64,000 bases of DNA, taken from positions 501,501-565,500 of the forward strand of contig NZ_CP071632.1 of assembly GCF_017357385.1 (NCBI RefSeq), given 5' to 3'. Position numbers and translations under genes: made by a program. How positions within the stretch are numbered: position 1 is the first letter of the stretch; the number at the start of each line of letters is the position of its first letter. The DNA is from Rhizobium sp. NZLR1 (GTDB lineage: Bacteria > Pseudomonadota > Alphaproteobacteria > Rhizobiales > Rhizobiaceae). The notes under the pieces are model-generated. The model saw only the letters and a list, made by a program, of their open reading frames with translations, made no database searches and was not told the DNA's origin. Shown piece by piece: positions 8,781 to 18,271 of the stretch.

Positions 8781-9707
8781 ATGATTTTGTGCTGCGGCGA
8801 AGCCTTGATCGACATGCTGCCGAGGGACACGACCCTTGGTGAAAAGGGCTTTGCCCCCTATGCCGGCGGCGCCATCTTCAATACCGCCATCGCGCTCGGC
8901 CGCCTCGGCATCCCCACCGCCTTTTTCACCGGCATTGCCGACGACATGATGGGCGAGATCCTGCTTGCGACGCTGAAGGCAGCCAATGTCGATTACAGCC
9001 CCTGCGCCATCACTCCGCGCCCCTCGACCATCGCCTTCGTCAAGCTGGTGAACGGCCAGGCGACCTACGCCTTCTACGACGAGGGCACGGCCGGCCGGAT
9101 GATCACCGAGGCCGACCTGCCGATCCTTGGCGATGATTGCGAAGCGCTGCATTTCGGCGCAATCAGCCTGATCCCCAGCCCCTGCGGCGAAACCTATGAA
9201 GCGCTGCTCGACCGCGAAGCCGCAAGCCGCGTCATCTCGCTCGACCCGAACATCCGTCCCGGTTTCATCAAGGACAAGCCGGCGCATATGGCCCGCATCA
9301 AGCGCATGGCCGCCAAATCCGACATCGTCAAATTCTCCGACGAGGATCTCGACTGGTTCGGTCTGACCGGCGACCACGATACGCTCGCCGCCCACTGGCT
9401 GAACCACGGCGCCAAACTGGTCGTCATCACCAAGGGCGCCGAAGGCGCCTCCGGTTATACCAAAGAGCGCAAGGTGACGGTGCCGAGCCAGCGCGTCACG
9501 GTCGTTGATACGGTCGGCGCCGGCGATACCTTCGATGCCGGCGTGCTGGCCTCGTTGAAGATGGACAATCTGCTGACCAAGGCCCAGGTCGCCTCGCTCG
9601 ACGAGCAGGCGCTCCGCAACGCCCTCACCCTCGGCGCCAAAGCCGCCGCCGTCACCGTCTCCCGCGCCGGCGCCAACCCGCCCTGGGCGCATGAGATTGG
9701 GCTTTAA
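8781..9707 (+). CDS. frk: Fructokinase (PfkB/ribokinase family)
   Basis: 308 residues. Start ATG 8781 follows GGAGGAAT. The pfkB signature DTVGAGDTFDAGV carries the catalytic aspartate and anion hole, and the N-terminal GGAIFNTAIALGRLG is the first PfkB motif. It phosphorylates a sugar, most likely fructose, which fits with frcCAK upstream and pgi downstream in one fructose-to-hexose-phosphate route. It is preceded by a short AT-rich promoter region after pyrE and followed by degenerate intergenic repeats. Confidence 0.88.
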   Translation: MILCCGEALIDMLPRDTTLGEKGFAPYAGGAIFNTAIALGRLGIPTAFFTGIADDMMGEILLATLKAANVDYSPCAITPRPSTIAFVKLVNGQATYAFYDEGTAGRMITEADLPILGDDCEALHFGAISLIPSPCGETYEALLDREAASRVISLDPNIRPGFIKDKPAHMARIKRMAAKSDIVKFSDEDLDWFGLTGDHDTLAAHWLNHGAKLVVITKGAEGASGYTKERKVTVPSQRVTVVDTVGAGDTFDAGVLASLKMDNLLTKAQVASLDEQALRNALTLGAKAAAVTVSRAGANPPWAHEIGL

Positions 9708-10094
9708 GGGAGCTTCCGCCCCCATCTGCTGCCGCCAACGCCCTTCGGACCCTCGCAAGCGGGGCGAAGGGATATGGCCGCGACCTCTCGATTCCCTTCG
9801 TCTCCTTAGCGGCGGACCTCGGATGGTATTTCATCCGGCTGCTGGCAAGGCTCGGTCTGGCTTCGGCGATCAAGCTCCCGCACACAATCGTGCCACGGCG
9901 AGGCTTGAGGCGCGTCGACGTATCCGAGACTGCCGGTGGCAATCATTCGCCATATCACGCGGCGGGTCAGGCGGAATCTCGCCCATGAGTGCGTTATCCT
10001 CTCCAACAAGCCGTAAATCGCACGATGAAGCCTTGGCAAGCTTTCGAATCGTGCTTTAGGTTGCGGCCCGAAAAGCAAACGGGTCGAACAAAAG
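9708..10094. repeat. Intergenic region with degenerate RIME-like modules and a hairpin
   Basis: No gene is seen. The part at about 9712-9850 contains the CGCAAGCGGGGCGAAGGG module and a decayed GCATTTCATCCGGCTG-like end of the rhizobial intergenic repeat. GCACGAT (10020-10026) and ATCGTGC (10048-10054) frame a stem-loop just before the 2-hydroxy-acid dehydrogenase gene, with partial inner pairing GAAGC/GCTTTC. The hairpin could affect leader RNA or termination after the fructokinase gene; no T-run follows it. Confidence 0.5.
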
Positions 10095-11243
10095 ATGCGC
10101 CTTACAGACTGCTATAATTTTCACGATTTCCGGCGCATGGCCAAACGGCGTCTTCCCGGACCGATCTTCGACTATATCGATGGCGCCGCCGATGATGAGG
10201 TGACCTATCGGCGCAATACGGCGGCCTTCGAGAATTGCGACCTGGTGCCCGACGTTCTCAGGGGAGTGGCCGAGGTCGACATGTCGGTGACGGTCATGGG
10301 GCAGAAGCTGGCCATGCCGGTCTATTGCTCGCCGACGGCGCTGCAGCGGCTTTTTCACCACCAGGGGGAGCGAGCGGTCGCGGCGGCGGCGGCAAAACAC
10401 GGCACGATGTTCGGCGTCTCCTCGCTCGGCACGATCAGCCTGGAAGAAGCCCGGCAGATCAGCGACGGACCGCAGATCTATCAGTTCTATTTCCACAAGG
10501 ACCGCGGCCTCAACCACGAGATGATGGCGCGGGCGAAAAATGCCGGCGTGCAGGCGATGATGCTGACGGTCGACAGCATCACCGGCGGCAACCGCGAGCG
10601 CGACAAGCGCACCGGTTTTGCCATTCCCTTCAAGCTCAATCTCGCCGGCATGACCCAGTTCGCCATTAAGCCTTCCTGGGCGATCGACTGGCTGACGCAT
10701 GAGCGCTTCCGGCTGCCGCAGCTCGAAAACCACGTCAAGATGGATGGCGGCTCGCTGTCGATCAGCCGATACTTCACCGAAATGCTCGACCCGTCGATGT
10801 CCTGGGATGACGTGGCGGAGATGGTGCGCGCCTGGGACGGACAGTTCTGCCTGAAGGGCATCATGTCGGTCGAAGACGCCAAGCGCGCTGTCGAGATCGG
10901 CTGCACCGGCATCGTGCTGTCAAACCATGGCGGGCGCCAGCTCGACGGCTCGCGCAGCGCTTTCGACCAATTGGCCGAGATCGTCGACGCCGTCGGGGAT
11001 CGCATCGACGTCATGATGGACGGGGGCGTGCAGCGGGGAACGCATGTTCTCAAGGCTTTGTCGCTCGGGGCAAAGGCCGTCGGCCTCGGCCGCTACTATC
11101 TCTTCCCGCTTGCCGCCGCCGGACAGCCCGGCGTCGAACGGGCGCTGCAGACGATGCGCACCGAGATCGAGCGCGACATGAAGCTGATGGGCTGCACCAC
11201 GGTCAGCCAACTGAGCCGGCGGAACCTGCGCTTCCGCTCCTGA
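10095..11243 (+). CDS. lldD: FMN-dependent 2-hydroxy-acid (L-lactate) dehydrogenase
   Basis: 382 residues, full length for the LldD/glycolate oxidase TIM-barrel family. The active-site motif SNHGGRQLDG places the catalytic histidine at 278 and substrate-binding arginine at 281. FMN contacts are seen in YCSPTALQ, MLTVDSITGGNRERDKR and DGGVQRGTHVLKALSLGAKAVGLGR. It oxidises an L-2-hydroxy acid, passing electrons to the respiratory chain. L-lactate is the likely substrate, but the sequence alone does not exclude mandelate- or glycolate-type acids. The ribosome site is weak. Confidence 0.88.
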   Translation: MRLTDCYNFHDFRRMAKRRLPGPIFDYIDGAADDEVTYRRNTAAFENCDLVPDVLRGVAEVDMSVTVMGQKLAMPVYCSPTALQRLFHHQGERAVAAAAAKHGTMFGVSSLGTISLEEARQISDGPQIYQFYFHKDRGLNHEMMARAKNAGVQAMMLTVDSITGGNRERDKRTGFAIPFKLNLAGMTQFAIKPSWAIDWLTHERFRLPQLENHVKMDGGSLSISRYFTEMLDPSMSWDDVAEMVRAWDGQFCLKGIMSVEDAKRAVEIGCTGIVLSNHGGRQLDGSRSAFDQLAEIVDAVGDRIDVMMDGGVQRGTHVLKALSLGAKAVGLGRYYLFPLAAAGQPGVERALQTMRTEIERDMKLMGCTTVSQLSRRNLRFRS

Positions 11244-11261
11244 GCGGGGGCGGCGGCGTCC

Positions 11262-11434
11262 GCCCCTCATCCGGCTGCCGCCACCAACCGGGGTCGAGCC
11301 GCTGGTCTCGACCCGTCCTTCGGACCCCCGTAAACGGGGCGAAGGGGAACAAGCCGCGCCCTCTCGTCCCCCGCCTACATCACGTATGGCACGTCCCCTC
11401 GCCCCGCAAGCGGGGAGAGGGTTAGGGTGAGGGG
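11262..11434. repeat. RIME-like intergenic repeat, copy 3
   Basis: Begins GCCCCTCATCCGGCTGCC and holds CGGGGTCGAG and CTCGACCCGTCC arms, then CCCCGTAAACGGGGCGAAGGG, and ends CCCCGCAAGCGGGGAGAGGG. It lies between convergent genes (lldD and pgi). Its left end carries the intact sequence GCCCCTCATCC that the IS110 element of this window uses as target. Confidence 0.75.
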
Positions 11435-11447
11435 CAGTCCAGAACAC

Positions 11448-13073
11448 TTACTTCGCAAGCTTTGCCAGCGCCGCAACCAGGCCCTGCGTCGATGAGTCGT
11501 GCGATGCGGCACTCTCCTTGCCCTCGACAACCGGCAGCAGGCCCGTTGCCAGTTCCTTGCCGAGTTCGACGCCCCACTGGTCGAAGGAGTTGATGCGGAA
11601 GAGCACGCCTTCGACGAAGACGCGGTGTTCGTAAAGCGCGATCAGGCGGCCGAGCGCGTAAGGGGTGAGCTTGTCGTAGACGAAGGTGATCGACGGACGG
11701 TTGCCGGTGAAGACGCGGTGCGGGGCGATGAAATCGGCCTTTTTGCCGTCCATGCCCTTGTCGGTCAGCTGCTTCTTTGCTTCGTCGAAGGTGCGGCCCT
11801 TCATCAGCGCTTCCGATTGGGCGAGAACGTTCGAGATCAGCAACTGGTGCTGATGGCGCAGTTCCGGCTCGAAAGCATTGGCGGCGATCATGAACTCGGC
11901 TGGGATGATGCTCGTGCCCTGGTGGATCAGCTGGTAGAAGGCGTGCTGGCCGTTGGTGCCGGGTTCGCCCCAGACGACCGGGCCGGAATTGCCCTCGACC
12001 GGCGTGCCGTCGATGGTGACGCCCTTGCCGTTCGATTCCATGTCGAGCTGCTGCAGATAGGCGGGAAAACGCGACAGCCGCTGATCGTAGGGCAGGATGG
12101 CGCGGGTGGAATAGCCGAGCACGTTGCGATGGTAGAAGCCGATCAGGCCGAGCAGCATCGGCAGGTTCTCGGTAATTGGTGCCTTACGGAAGTGATTGTC
12201 GATGGCATGGGCGCCATCGAGGAACTTGCCGAAATTAACCGGGCCGACGGCGATCATCAGCGGCAGGCCGATCGCCGACCAGATCGAGTAGCGGCCGCCG
12301 ACCCAGTCCCAGAAGCCGAAGACGCGGGCGCTGTCGATGCCGAAGGCGGAAACCTTGTCGAGCGCCGTCGAGACGGCGGCGAAGTGGTGCTGCACAGCCA
12401 CTTCGCCGAGCGCCTTGGCGATGAAATTGCGCGCCGTCTGCGCATTGGTCATCGTCTCCACGGTGGTGAAGGTCTTCGAGGCGACGATGAACAGCGTCGT
12501 CTCAGGCTGCACCAGCTTGAGGATATCGGCGATATGGGCGCCGTCGATGTTGGAGACGAAATGCGCCCGCGGGCCGTCATGGAAGGGGGCAAGCGCCAGC
12601 GTCGCCATCACCGGGCCGAGATCCGAGCCGCCGATGCCGATATTAATGACATCGGTGATCGTCTTGCCGGTGGCGCCCTTCAGCGTGCCCGAGCGGATGT
12701 CGTCGGCAAACTTGCCCATGGCAGAAAGCACGGAATTGACGTCGGGCATGACGTCCTTGCCGTCGACCAGAACCGGCGTGTTGGAACGGTTGCGCAGCGC
12801 GGTGTGCAGAACGGCGCGATCCTCGGTGAAATTGATCGCCTTGCCGGAGAACATCTCCTCGCGCTTCTTTTCGACGCCGCCCTCTTCGGCAAGCTTGACC
12901 AGCAGCTTGAGGATGTCGTCGTTCACCGCCGTCTTGGAAAAATCCATCAACAGGTCGTCAAGCGAAACCGAAAAGCGCGAAAAGCGCTCGGAATCGGAGG
13001 CGAAGGCGGCACGGATATCGGTTGCCTTGGTGGCATCAGCGGTGCTTTTCAGCTGTTCGACGATGGCGTTCAT
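11448..13073 (-). CDS. pgi: Glucose-6-phosphate isomerase Pgi
   Basis: 541 residues from the ATG at 13073, which has AGGAG upstream; the longer frame starting at 13145 adds an unconserved tail. Interconverts glucose-6-P and fructose-6-P. Family motifs are [10 protein letters not shown], the SIWSAIGLP region near the PGI signature, the [18 protein letters not shown] segment with the catalytic residues, and the C-terminal [11 protein letters not shown]. It is downstream of fadD on the same strand but separated by a terminator, so it has its own promoter. Confidence 0.95.
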   Translation of the reverse strand: MNAIVEQLKSTADATKATDIRAAFASDSERFSRFSVSLDDLLMDFSKTAVNDDILKLLVKLAEEGGVEKKREEMFSGKAINFTEDRAVLHTALRNRSNTPVLVDGKDVMPDVNSVLSAMGKFADDIRSGTLKGATGKTITDVINIGIGGSDLGPVMATLALAPFHDGPRAHFVSNIDGAHIADILKLVQPETTLFIVASKTFTTVETMTNAQTARNFIAKALGEVAVQHHFAAVSTALDKVSAFGIDSARVFGFWDWVGGRYSIWSAIGLPLMIAVGPVNFGKFLDGAHAIDNHFRKAPITENLPMLLGLIGFYHRNVLGYSTRAILPYDQRLSRFPAYLQQLDMESNGKGVTIDGTPVEGNSGPVVWGEPGTNGQHAFYQLIHQGTSIIPAEFMIAANAFEPELRHQHQLLISNVLAQSEALMKGRTFDEAKKQLTDKGMDGKKADFIAPHRVFTGNRPSITFVYDKLTPYALGRLIALYEHRVFVEGVLFRINSFDQWGVELGKELATGLLPVVEGKESAASHDSSTQGLVAALAKLAK

Positions 13074-13157
13074 GGGAGGCTCCTCTGGAGGCGGAAAGGT
13101 TGCGGAAACTATTCGCTTTATCGGGCGCAAATCAAGTTCAGCCACCGCTCCAGATAC

Positions 13158-13186
13158 AAAAAAGCCATCCGCGGCGAACGGATGGC
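13158..13186 (-). terminator. Rho-independent terminator after fadD
   Basis: On the minus strand GCCATCCG pairs with CGGATGGC around a 7-base loop and is followed by six T residues. It lies about 25 bp after the fadD stop and before pgi. Confidence 0.8.
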
Positions 13187-13210
13187 CGTCAATTTCATGA
13201 GGTTGTTAAA

Positions 13211-14911
13211 TTAGCCGCGCAGGTCCTTGCGCAGGATCTTACCAACAGGCGACTTCGGCAGCTCGGTGCGGAATTCGATGAAGCGCGGGCGTTTGTAGTT
13301 GGTGAGATTGGCGATGCAATGGGCTTTCACCTCGGCTTCCGTCAGCTTCGGGTCCTTCCGAACGACGAAGAGTTTGACCGCCTCGCCCGAATGCCCGTCC
13401 GGCACGCCGATCGCCGCCGCCTCGAGGATGCCGGCGTGCATGGCGGCGACTTCCTCGATCTCGTTCGGATAGACGTTGAAGCCGGAGACCAGGATCATAT
13501 CCTTCTTGCGGTCGACGATCTTGGTAAAACCGCGGTCGTTCATGAAACCCATGTCGCCCGAGCGGAAATAGCCGTCCTCCGTCATCACCCGCGCCGTTTC
13601 CTCGGGCTTTTGCCAATAGCCGGCCATCACCTGCGGCCCGCGGATGCAGATCTCGCCGACGTCGCCGAGCGGCAGCGAATGGCCGTCCTCGTCGCGGATA
13701 TCGAGGTCGGTGGAGGGCATCGGCAGGCCGATCGTGCCGGTGAACTCGGCCGAATCGAAACGGTTGGCGGTGGCAACCGGCGAGGTCTCGGAAAGGCCGT
13801 AGCCCTCCGTTACCGCCGTGCCGGTTATCTTAAGCCAGCGTTCGGCGACCGGGCGCTGCACGGCCATGCCGCCGCCAAGCGACATGATCAGCGGCGAGAA
13901 GTCGAGCTTGGCGAAATCGGCATTGTTCATCAGCGCGTTGAACAGCGTGTTGAGGCCGGGGAAGATATGCACGTCGGACTTGCCGAATTCCTTGACGAGG
14001 CCGGGAATGTCGCGCGGATTGGCGATCAGGATGTTGCGGGCGCCGAGCGACATGCCCATCAGCGAATTCACCGTCAGCGCGAAGATGTGGTAGAGCGGCA
14101 AAGCGCAGAGGAAATTCAGCACCTCGGGCTGCTTCTTGCGCTCGAAGGCCGAGCGGAGCCAAAGCGACAGCTGCAGCTTGTTGGCAAGCAGGTTTGCATG
14201 CGTCAGCACCGCGCCCTTGGCAACGCCGGTCGTGCCGCCGGTATATTGCAAAAAGGCGATATCGCTGCCCGCAAGCGTGACCGGCTCAAGGCTTTTCCTC
14301 GCGCCTTCCCGCAGCACCTGGCCGAAGCTCTTGTGCTCAGGGATCGACCAGGAGGGCACGAGCTTCTTCACCTTGCGCACGGTGAAATTGACGATCAGCC
14401 CCTTGATCCCCAGCATGTCACCGAGCGAGGTGACAACGACATGGCGGAGGTCGGTCTTGTTCAAGACCTGCTCGACCGTGCGGGCAAAATTCTCCAGCAC
14501 GAAGATCGCCTTGGCGCCGGAATCGCGCAACTGGTGTTCGAGCTCGCGCGGCGTATAGAGCGGGTTGACGTTGACGACGACGAGGCCGGCCCGCAGGATG
14601 GCATAGGTCGCGACCGGGTTCTGTAAGACGTTCGGCATCATCACGGCGACGCGGTCGCCCTTCTCAAGGCCGGTGCTCTGCAGCCAGGCGGCGACCTTGC
14701 GCGTCTGGCTCTCCAACGCGCGATAACTCATTGCCTTGCCCATGCTGGCAAAAGCGGTCCGGTCGGCGTAGCGGGCACAGGATTTTTCCAGCAGTTCCGC
14801 CAGCGAGGCATATTCCAGCGGCGGGAGTTCGGCCGGAACCATATCGGGATAGGCGGCAAGCCAGGGTTTCTCAGGCCTGGCGCCGTTCGGATGGACGGAA
14901 ATGCTGTTCAT
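13211..14911 (-). CDS. fadD: Long-chain fatty-acid CoA ligase FadD
   Basis: 566 residues. Acyl-adenylate-forming enzyme that activates fatty acids for beta-oxidation. The AMP-binding P-loop is YTGGTTGVAKGA, followed by the motifs GYGLSETSP and YFRSGDMGFMND, and the C-terminal lysine motif SPVGKILRKDLR. Length is normal for FadD. The upstream region holds a TTGACGT/ACGTCAA palindrome, also found before the nitronate monooxygenase gene at 43374, which suggests shared control in a fatty-acid or branched-chain catabolic regulon. Confidence 0.93.
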   Translation of the reverse strand: MNSISVHPNGARPEKPWLAAYPDMVPAELPPLEYASLAELLEKSCARYADRTAFASMGKAMSYRALESQTRKVAAWLQSTGLEKGDRVAVMMPNVLQNPVATYAILRAGLVVVNVNPLYTPRELEHQLRDSGAKAIFVLENFARTVEQVLNKTDLRHVVVTSLGDMLGIKGLIVNFTVRKVKKLVPSWSIPEHKSFGQVLREGARKSLEPVTLAGSDIAFLQYTGGTTGVAKGAVLTHANLLANKLQLSLWLRSAFERKKQPEVLNFLCALPLYHIFALTVNSLMGMSLGARNILIANPRDIPGLVKEFGKSDVHIFPGLNTLFNALMNNADFAKLDFSPLIMSLGGGMAVQRPVAERWLKITGTAVTEGYGLSETSPVATANRFDSAEFTGTIGLPMPSTDLDIRDEDGHSLPLGDVGEICIRGPQVMAGYWQKPEETARVMTEDGYFRSGDMGFMNDRGFTKIVDRKKDMILVSGFNVYPNEIEEVAAMHAGILEAAAIGVPDGHSGEAVKLFVVRKDPKLTEAEVKAHCIANLTNYKRPRFIEFRTELPKSPVGKILRKDLRG

Positions 14912-15043
14912 CGTGTCTCTCTCCCCTGCTGCCGCCGCGCCGACGATCGGTCGGCAGATCGACCGGAAAGATCCTCCATCTTCCAGTCCGGCAGCTTATG
15001 CCATTGCTCGAATGGTTCAAGCCGAATTGAAGCTATACTAACC

Positions 15044-15059
15044 TTGACGTAAACGTCAA
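15044..15059. promoter_or_regulatory. Palindromic operator candidate TTGACGTAAACGTCAA upstream of fadD
   Basis: A 16-bp palindrome (7-bp arms, AA centre) 133 bp upstream of the fadD start. Its reverse complement begins TTGACGTTTACG, the same 12 bases as the element at 44349-44370. The pattern resembles sites of MerR-family LiuR-type regulators of acyl-CoA catabolism, which is an inference by similarity recalled from that family. Confidence 0.55.
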
Positions 15060-15079
15060 TAATGGCCCGTTCGAGCAGC

Positions 15080-15104
15080 GGAACTTTGAGTCTAGCGCCA
15101 CGTT
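15080..15104 (+). promoter_or_regulatory. EcfG-type general stress promoter GGAAC-N16-CGTT
   Basis: GGAAC at 15080-15084 and CGTT at 15101-15104 are separated by exactly 16 bases, matching the alphaproteobacterial EcfG sigma consensus. The PRC-barrel gene starts 39 bp downstream. No conflicting gene is present. Confidence 0.7.
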
Positions 15105-15142
15105 GTCTAGGTACCCCCGTGAGGAACCAAAGGAGATGCACA

Positions 15143-15535
15143 ATGCTCAATCAGGAAACTGACGCCAACCGCGGTGATCCGAACGCGAAGAGCACGCATT
15201 CGCTAATCGCCAGCGACCGCGTCGAGGGCACCCGTGTCTACGGCGCCGATGGCAGGCATATCGGCTCGATCGAACGTCTGATCATCGGCAAGCTCGACGG
15301 CCGCGTCGCCTATGCCGTGCTGAGCTTCGGCGGCTTCCTCGGCATCGGTCACGATCACTATCCGCTACCCTGGGAAAAGCTCAACTACGACACCAAGCTG
15401 GATGGCTATCGCATCGACCTGACCAAGGAACAGATCGAAGGCGCACCGAGCTATTCGGACGATGACGACAGCTGGTACAACGACAATGGCCGCCGGGTCT
15501 ATGACTACTACGGCGTGCCGCCCTACTGGATGTAA
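15143..15535 (+). CDS. PRC-barrel domain protein, likely general-stress protein
   Basis: 130 residues with one PRC-barrel domain at about residues 20-85 (SDRVEGTRVYGADGRHIGSIERLIIGKLDGRVAYAVL, split by short turns) and an acidic, Tyr-rich tail ending YDYYGVPPYWM. AAGGAG lies 7 bases before ATG 15143. Proteins of this type are often under general stress control in rhizobia, and an EcfG-like promoter directly upstream supports this. There is no signal peptide or membrane segment. Molecular role unknown. Confidence 0.85.
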   Translation: MLNQETDANRGDPNAKSTHSLIASDRVEGTRVYGADGRHIGSIERLIIGKLDGRVAYAVLSFGGFLGIGHDHYPLPWEKLNYDTKLDGYRIDLTKEQIEGAPSYSDDDDSWYNDNGRRVYDYYGVPPYWM

Positions 15536-15559
15536 TCTCGTTCGATAGGCCGAATTGGA

Positions 15560-15585
15560 AGGGCTCCGCGGATGCGGGGCCTTTT
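15560..15585 (+). terminator. Terminator after PRC-barrel gene
   Basis: GGCTCCGC pairs with GCGGGGCC (one G-T pair) around GGAT and is followed by TTTTT. It lies 25 bp after the stop codon. Confidence 0.7.
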
Positions 15586-15604
15586 TGGCGTGCTGTTGTC
15601 GGTG

Positions 15605-15725
15605 GACGTTGACGAGGGACGGAGAGGCTGCGGCATATCCCCTTCGCCCCGCAAGCGTGGGTCCGAAGGACGGGTCGAGACCCGTGGCTCGACCCCGGTC
15701 GGTGCCGGCAGGCGGATGAGGGGCT
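15605..15725. repeat. RIME-like intergenic repeat, copy 4
   Basis: Contains GACGAGGGACGGAGAGG, CCCCTTCGCCCCGCAAGCG, a GGGTCGAGACCC palindrome region and the end GGTGCCGGCAGGCGGATGAGGGG. The terminal GGATGAGGGGC is again the uninterrupted IS110 target. It sits between the PRC-barrel gene and the convergent beta-mannosidase gene. Confidence 0.75.
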
Positions 15726-15730
15726 GCGTT

Positions 15731-18184
15731 TTACTCCCCCGCAACAAGATCATTGGCCGACCGCAACACTATCCCGATCGTAATGTCTTCAGCGACGATC
15801 ACCTTCGCCGTCTTCACCGCAAACACATGGCTCTCGCCCGGCAGCAGCGTTACCAGCATCGAATCGACGACGGCATCCGGGTCCAGCCGATCCGCCATCA
15901 GGCAGAGATCCTTCAGGAAACTCTCAGCCGTTACCGCAACCGCAAAGCCGCCATCGATCGCGCTGACACCGACGCTCAGCCGCGGCGCCGGCAGGGCAAG
16001 CGCGATATCCTCGACGAAATAGTGAAAAGCCCGCCTGTCGAGCATCTCGACGACGATGACCTCGTCCTTCGGTACGTTGGGCCTGACGATATCTTCGGGC
16101 AGCGGAAATTCCTTGGCCTCGAAACGGTCGCAGAGCAGCCGCCAGAATTCGAATTCGGCAAGCACCGTGCCGTCGAGCCTCAGGCGTTTGCCACTGATCT
16201 TCGCCCGCCAGAACAATGTGCGCTCATTGACCGCCACCGCCGCCAGCCCGTCGCCACGCGGCTGGATCGTCAGCAGGCGTGGATCATAGGCGGCCTTCAG
16301 CGCATACCAGAGCGGCTTGCGGCGGCCGGCTGAATCCAGCGCCGCCCATGACGTCACCGGCCAGCAGTCGTTGAACTGCCAGACCACCGCGCCCTTGCAG
16401 ATATCGCGGTGAGACCGCATGTGCTCGACGCCGAAGCGGATGGCGCGGGCCTGGTTGAGCTGGGTGGCGAAGTGCCAGTCGTCCATGGTCTGCGGCTCCG
16501 GCAGGTGACCGGCGAGGCCGCGGATCAGCTTGTCATTGCCTTGGGTGGCCTTCTGATGGTGAAAGACGCCGTTCGATTGCGGCGTCAGCGGTGCGTCATG
16601 CACGCTCTCTTCGATCGTCGCCCAGGCAGCCGGCGCCTGCCAGCCGAATTCGGAGCAGAAGCGCGGGATATAGTTGCGGTAGACCTCGTAGCCGACATCG
16701 TTCCACACGTCCCAGATATGTTTGCAGCCATGGCCGTCGGCATTGGGTTCGATCTCCATCGAGCCGGAATAGGGGCTGCCGGGATAATAGGGCCGCTCGG
16801 GATCGAGTTCGGCGCAAAGCCTCGGCAGCAGGTCGAGATAATAGCCGAGCCCCCAGCTTTCGCCCGCCTTGATGATCGGCCGCCAGCCCCATTCGTCGAA
16901 GCCCCAGATGTTCTCGTTATTGCCGTTCCAGAGAATCAGTGAGGCATGCGGCATCAACCGCACGACATTGTCGCGCACTTCAGCCTCGACCTCGCTTCTC
17001 AGCGGCTCCTCCTCCGGATAGGCGGCGCAGGCAAAGAGGAAATCCTGCCAGACCAGCATGCCCATGCGGTCGCAGGCTTCGTAGAATTCATCGCGCTCGA
17101 AAATGCCCCCGCCCCAGACGCGCAGCATATGGATATTGGCGGCCTTCGCCTCGTCGATTCCAGCAGCATACCGCTCGGCCGTCACCCGGGAGGGAAAACA
17201 ATCGTCGGGAATCCAGTTCGCGCCCGCGATGAACAGCGGCACGTCGTTGATGACGAAGGTGAAGGCCGAGCCGTGCGCGTCGGCCGAGGTGTCGAGCCGC
17301 AAAGAGCGGAAACCAAGTTCACGTTGATGGCTGTCGAGCAGGTCGCTGCTGGCATCGTCGACGAGCTCAAGCGTCAGGGGATAGAGCGGCTGCGCGCCGA
17401 GATGATGCGGCCACCAGAGTTTTGGCGAGGGAAGGACAAGCTCGAAGACGACCTCGTCTTCCCCAGGGTCGATCGTAACCGTCTTAGTCATGCCGCCGAT
17501 TGCGGCGACAAGCTTGCAGCCCGCCTTATCGCCATGCCGCGCGATCCTGGCATGGATCTTGACCAGTCCGTCGCCGCCGGCAAGCGTGGCCGACACCCGT
17601 GCCTCGGCAAGCCGCGCCCGATCCCAGCTTTCCAGCCGCACGGGTTTCCAGAGGCCCGCCGTCACCAGCGTCGGCCCCCAGTCCCAGCCGAAATTGCAGG
17701 CCATCTTGCGCATCAGATTGCCCGGTCCCGGATAATTGTTGGGACGGTAGCCGTAATGTTTCTCCATCTCCGCGCCATAGGCATAGGCGGAACGAAAGGT
17801 AACGCTGAGGTCGTTCTGGCCAACCTTCAGCAATCTCGAAACATCGAAACGAAAGGTGCGGTTCATATTGAATGTGCGGCCGATCTCTTCGCCGTTGAGC
17901 GCGATCGTCGCGATCGCATCGAGCCCGTCGAAGACCAGCTCCTGCACCCTGCCATCGTCGGGCGTTGCCTCGAAGCGGCAGCGATAGCTCCAGTCGGCTT
18001 TGCCGACCCAGTCATTGGTGATCTCGTTGACGTCGATATAGGGATCGGCGATCAGCCGGCTGGCGAGAAGGTCGAGATGCACACAGCCCGGCACCGTTGC
18101 GGCGATGGCATCAGGCAGGCCGGGTCTTGCTGTATCGTTGCAGGAGAGCGTCCAGCCGGAATTCAGCGTGGTCTTCTCGATCAT
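15731..18184 (-). CDS. Beta-mannosidase (glycoside hydrolase family 2)
   Basis: 817 residues, normal length for bacterial GH2 beta-mannosidases. The sugar-binding N-terminal domain contains the DGLDAIATIALNGEEIGRTFNM motif. The catalytic barrel has the acid/base glutamate in WNGNNEN and the nucleophile glutamate in FCSEFGWQAP. No signal peptide, so it is cytoplasmic and acts on imported manno-oligosaccharides. The ATG at 18184 follows GGAGCCATCC. The next upstream gene on this strand is a VOC protein 87 bp away; cotranscription is possible but not evident. Confidence 0.92.
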   Translation of the reverse strand: MIEKTTLNSGWTLSCNDTARPGLPDAIAATVPGCVHLDLLASRLIADPYIDVNEITNDWVGKADWSYRCRFEATPDDGRVQELVFDGLDAIATIALNGEEIGRTFNMNRTFRFDVSRLLKVGQNDLSVTFRSAYAYGAEMEKHYGYRPNNYPGPGNLMRKMACNFGWDWGPTLVTAGLWKPVRLESWDRARLAEARVSATLAGGDGLVKIHARIARHGDKAGCKLVAAIGGMTKTVTIDPGEDEVVFELVLPSPKLWWPHHLGAQPLYPLTLELVDDASSDLLDSHQRELGFRSLRLDTSADAHGSAFTFVINDVPLFIAGANWIPDDCFPSRVTAERYAAGIDEAKAANIHMLRVWGGGIFERDEFYEACDRMGMLVWQDFLFACAAYPEEEPLRSEVEAEVRDNVVRLMPHASLILWNGNNENIWGFDEWGWRPIIKAGESWGLGYYLDLLPRLCAELDPERPYYPGSPYSGSMEIEPNADGHGCKHIWDVWNDVGYEVYRNYIPRFCSEFGWQAPAAWATIEESVHDAPLTPQSNGVFHHQKATQGNDKLIRGLAGHLPEPQTMDDWHFATQLNQARAIRFGVEHMRSHRDICKGAVVWQFNDCWPVTSWAALDSAGRRKPLWYALKAAYDPRLLTIQPRGDGLAAVAVNERTLFWRAKISGKRLRLDGTVLAEFEFWRLLCDRFEAKEFPLPEDIVRPNVPKDEVIVVEMLDRRAFHYFVEDIALALPAPRLSVGVSAIDGGFAVAVTAESFLKDLCLMADRLDPDAVVDSMLVTLLPGESHVFAVKTAKVIVAEDITIGIVLRSANDLVAGE

Positions 18185-18271
18185 GGATGGCTCCTGATTA
18201 TGCCGCTCGAAACTGTCGGATGAGGTGTTTTGGGAAGGGTGCCGCCGCGATCGGGGCCGGCGTCAGATCTG

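Noticed and set aside
11499..13214. Very long plus-strand open frame opposite pgi (571 codons)
   Set aside because: It is antisense to a full-length, well-conserved pgi; high GC produces such mirror frames. No ribosome site or recognisable domain.
15044..15059. Palindrome as a second stress promoter for the PRC-barrel gene
   Set aside because: Symmetry and its repeat before the nitronate monooxygenase gene point to an operator for fadD instead; the stress promoter is at 15080.
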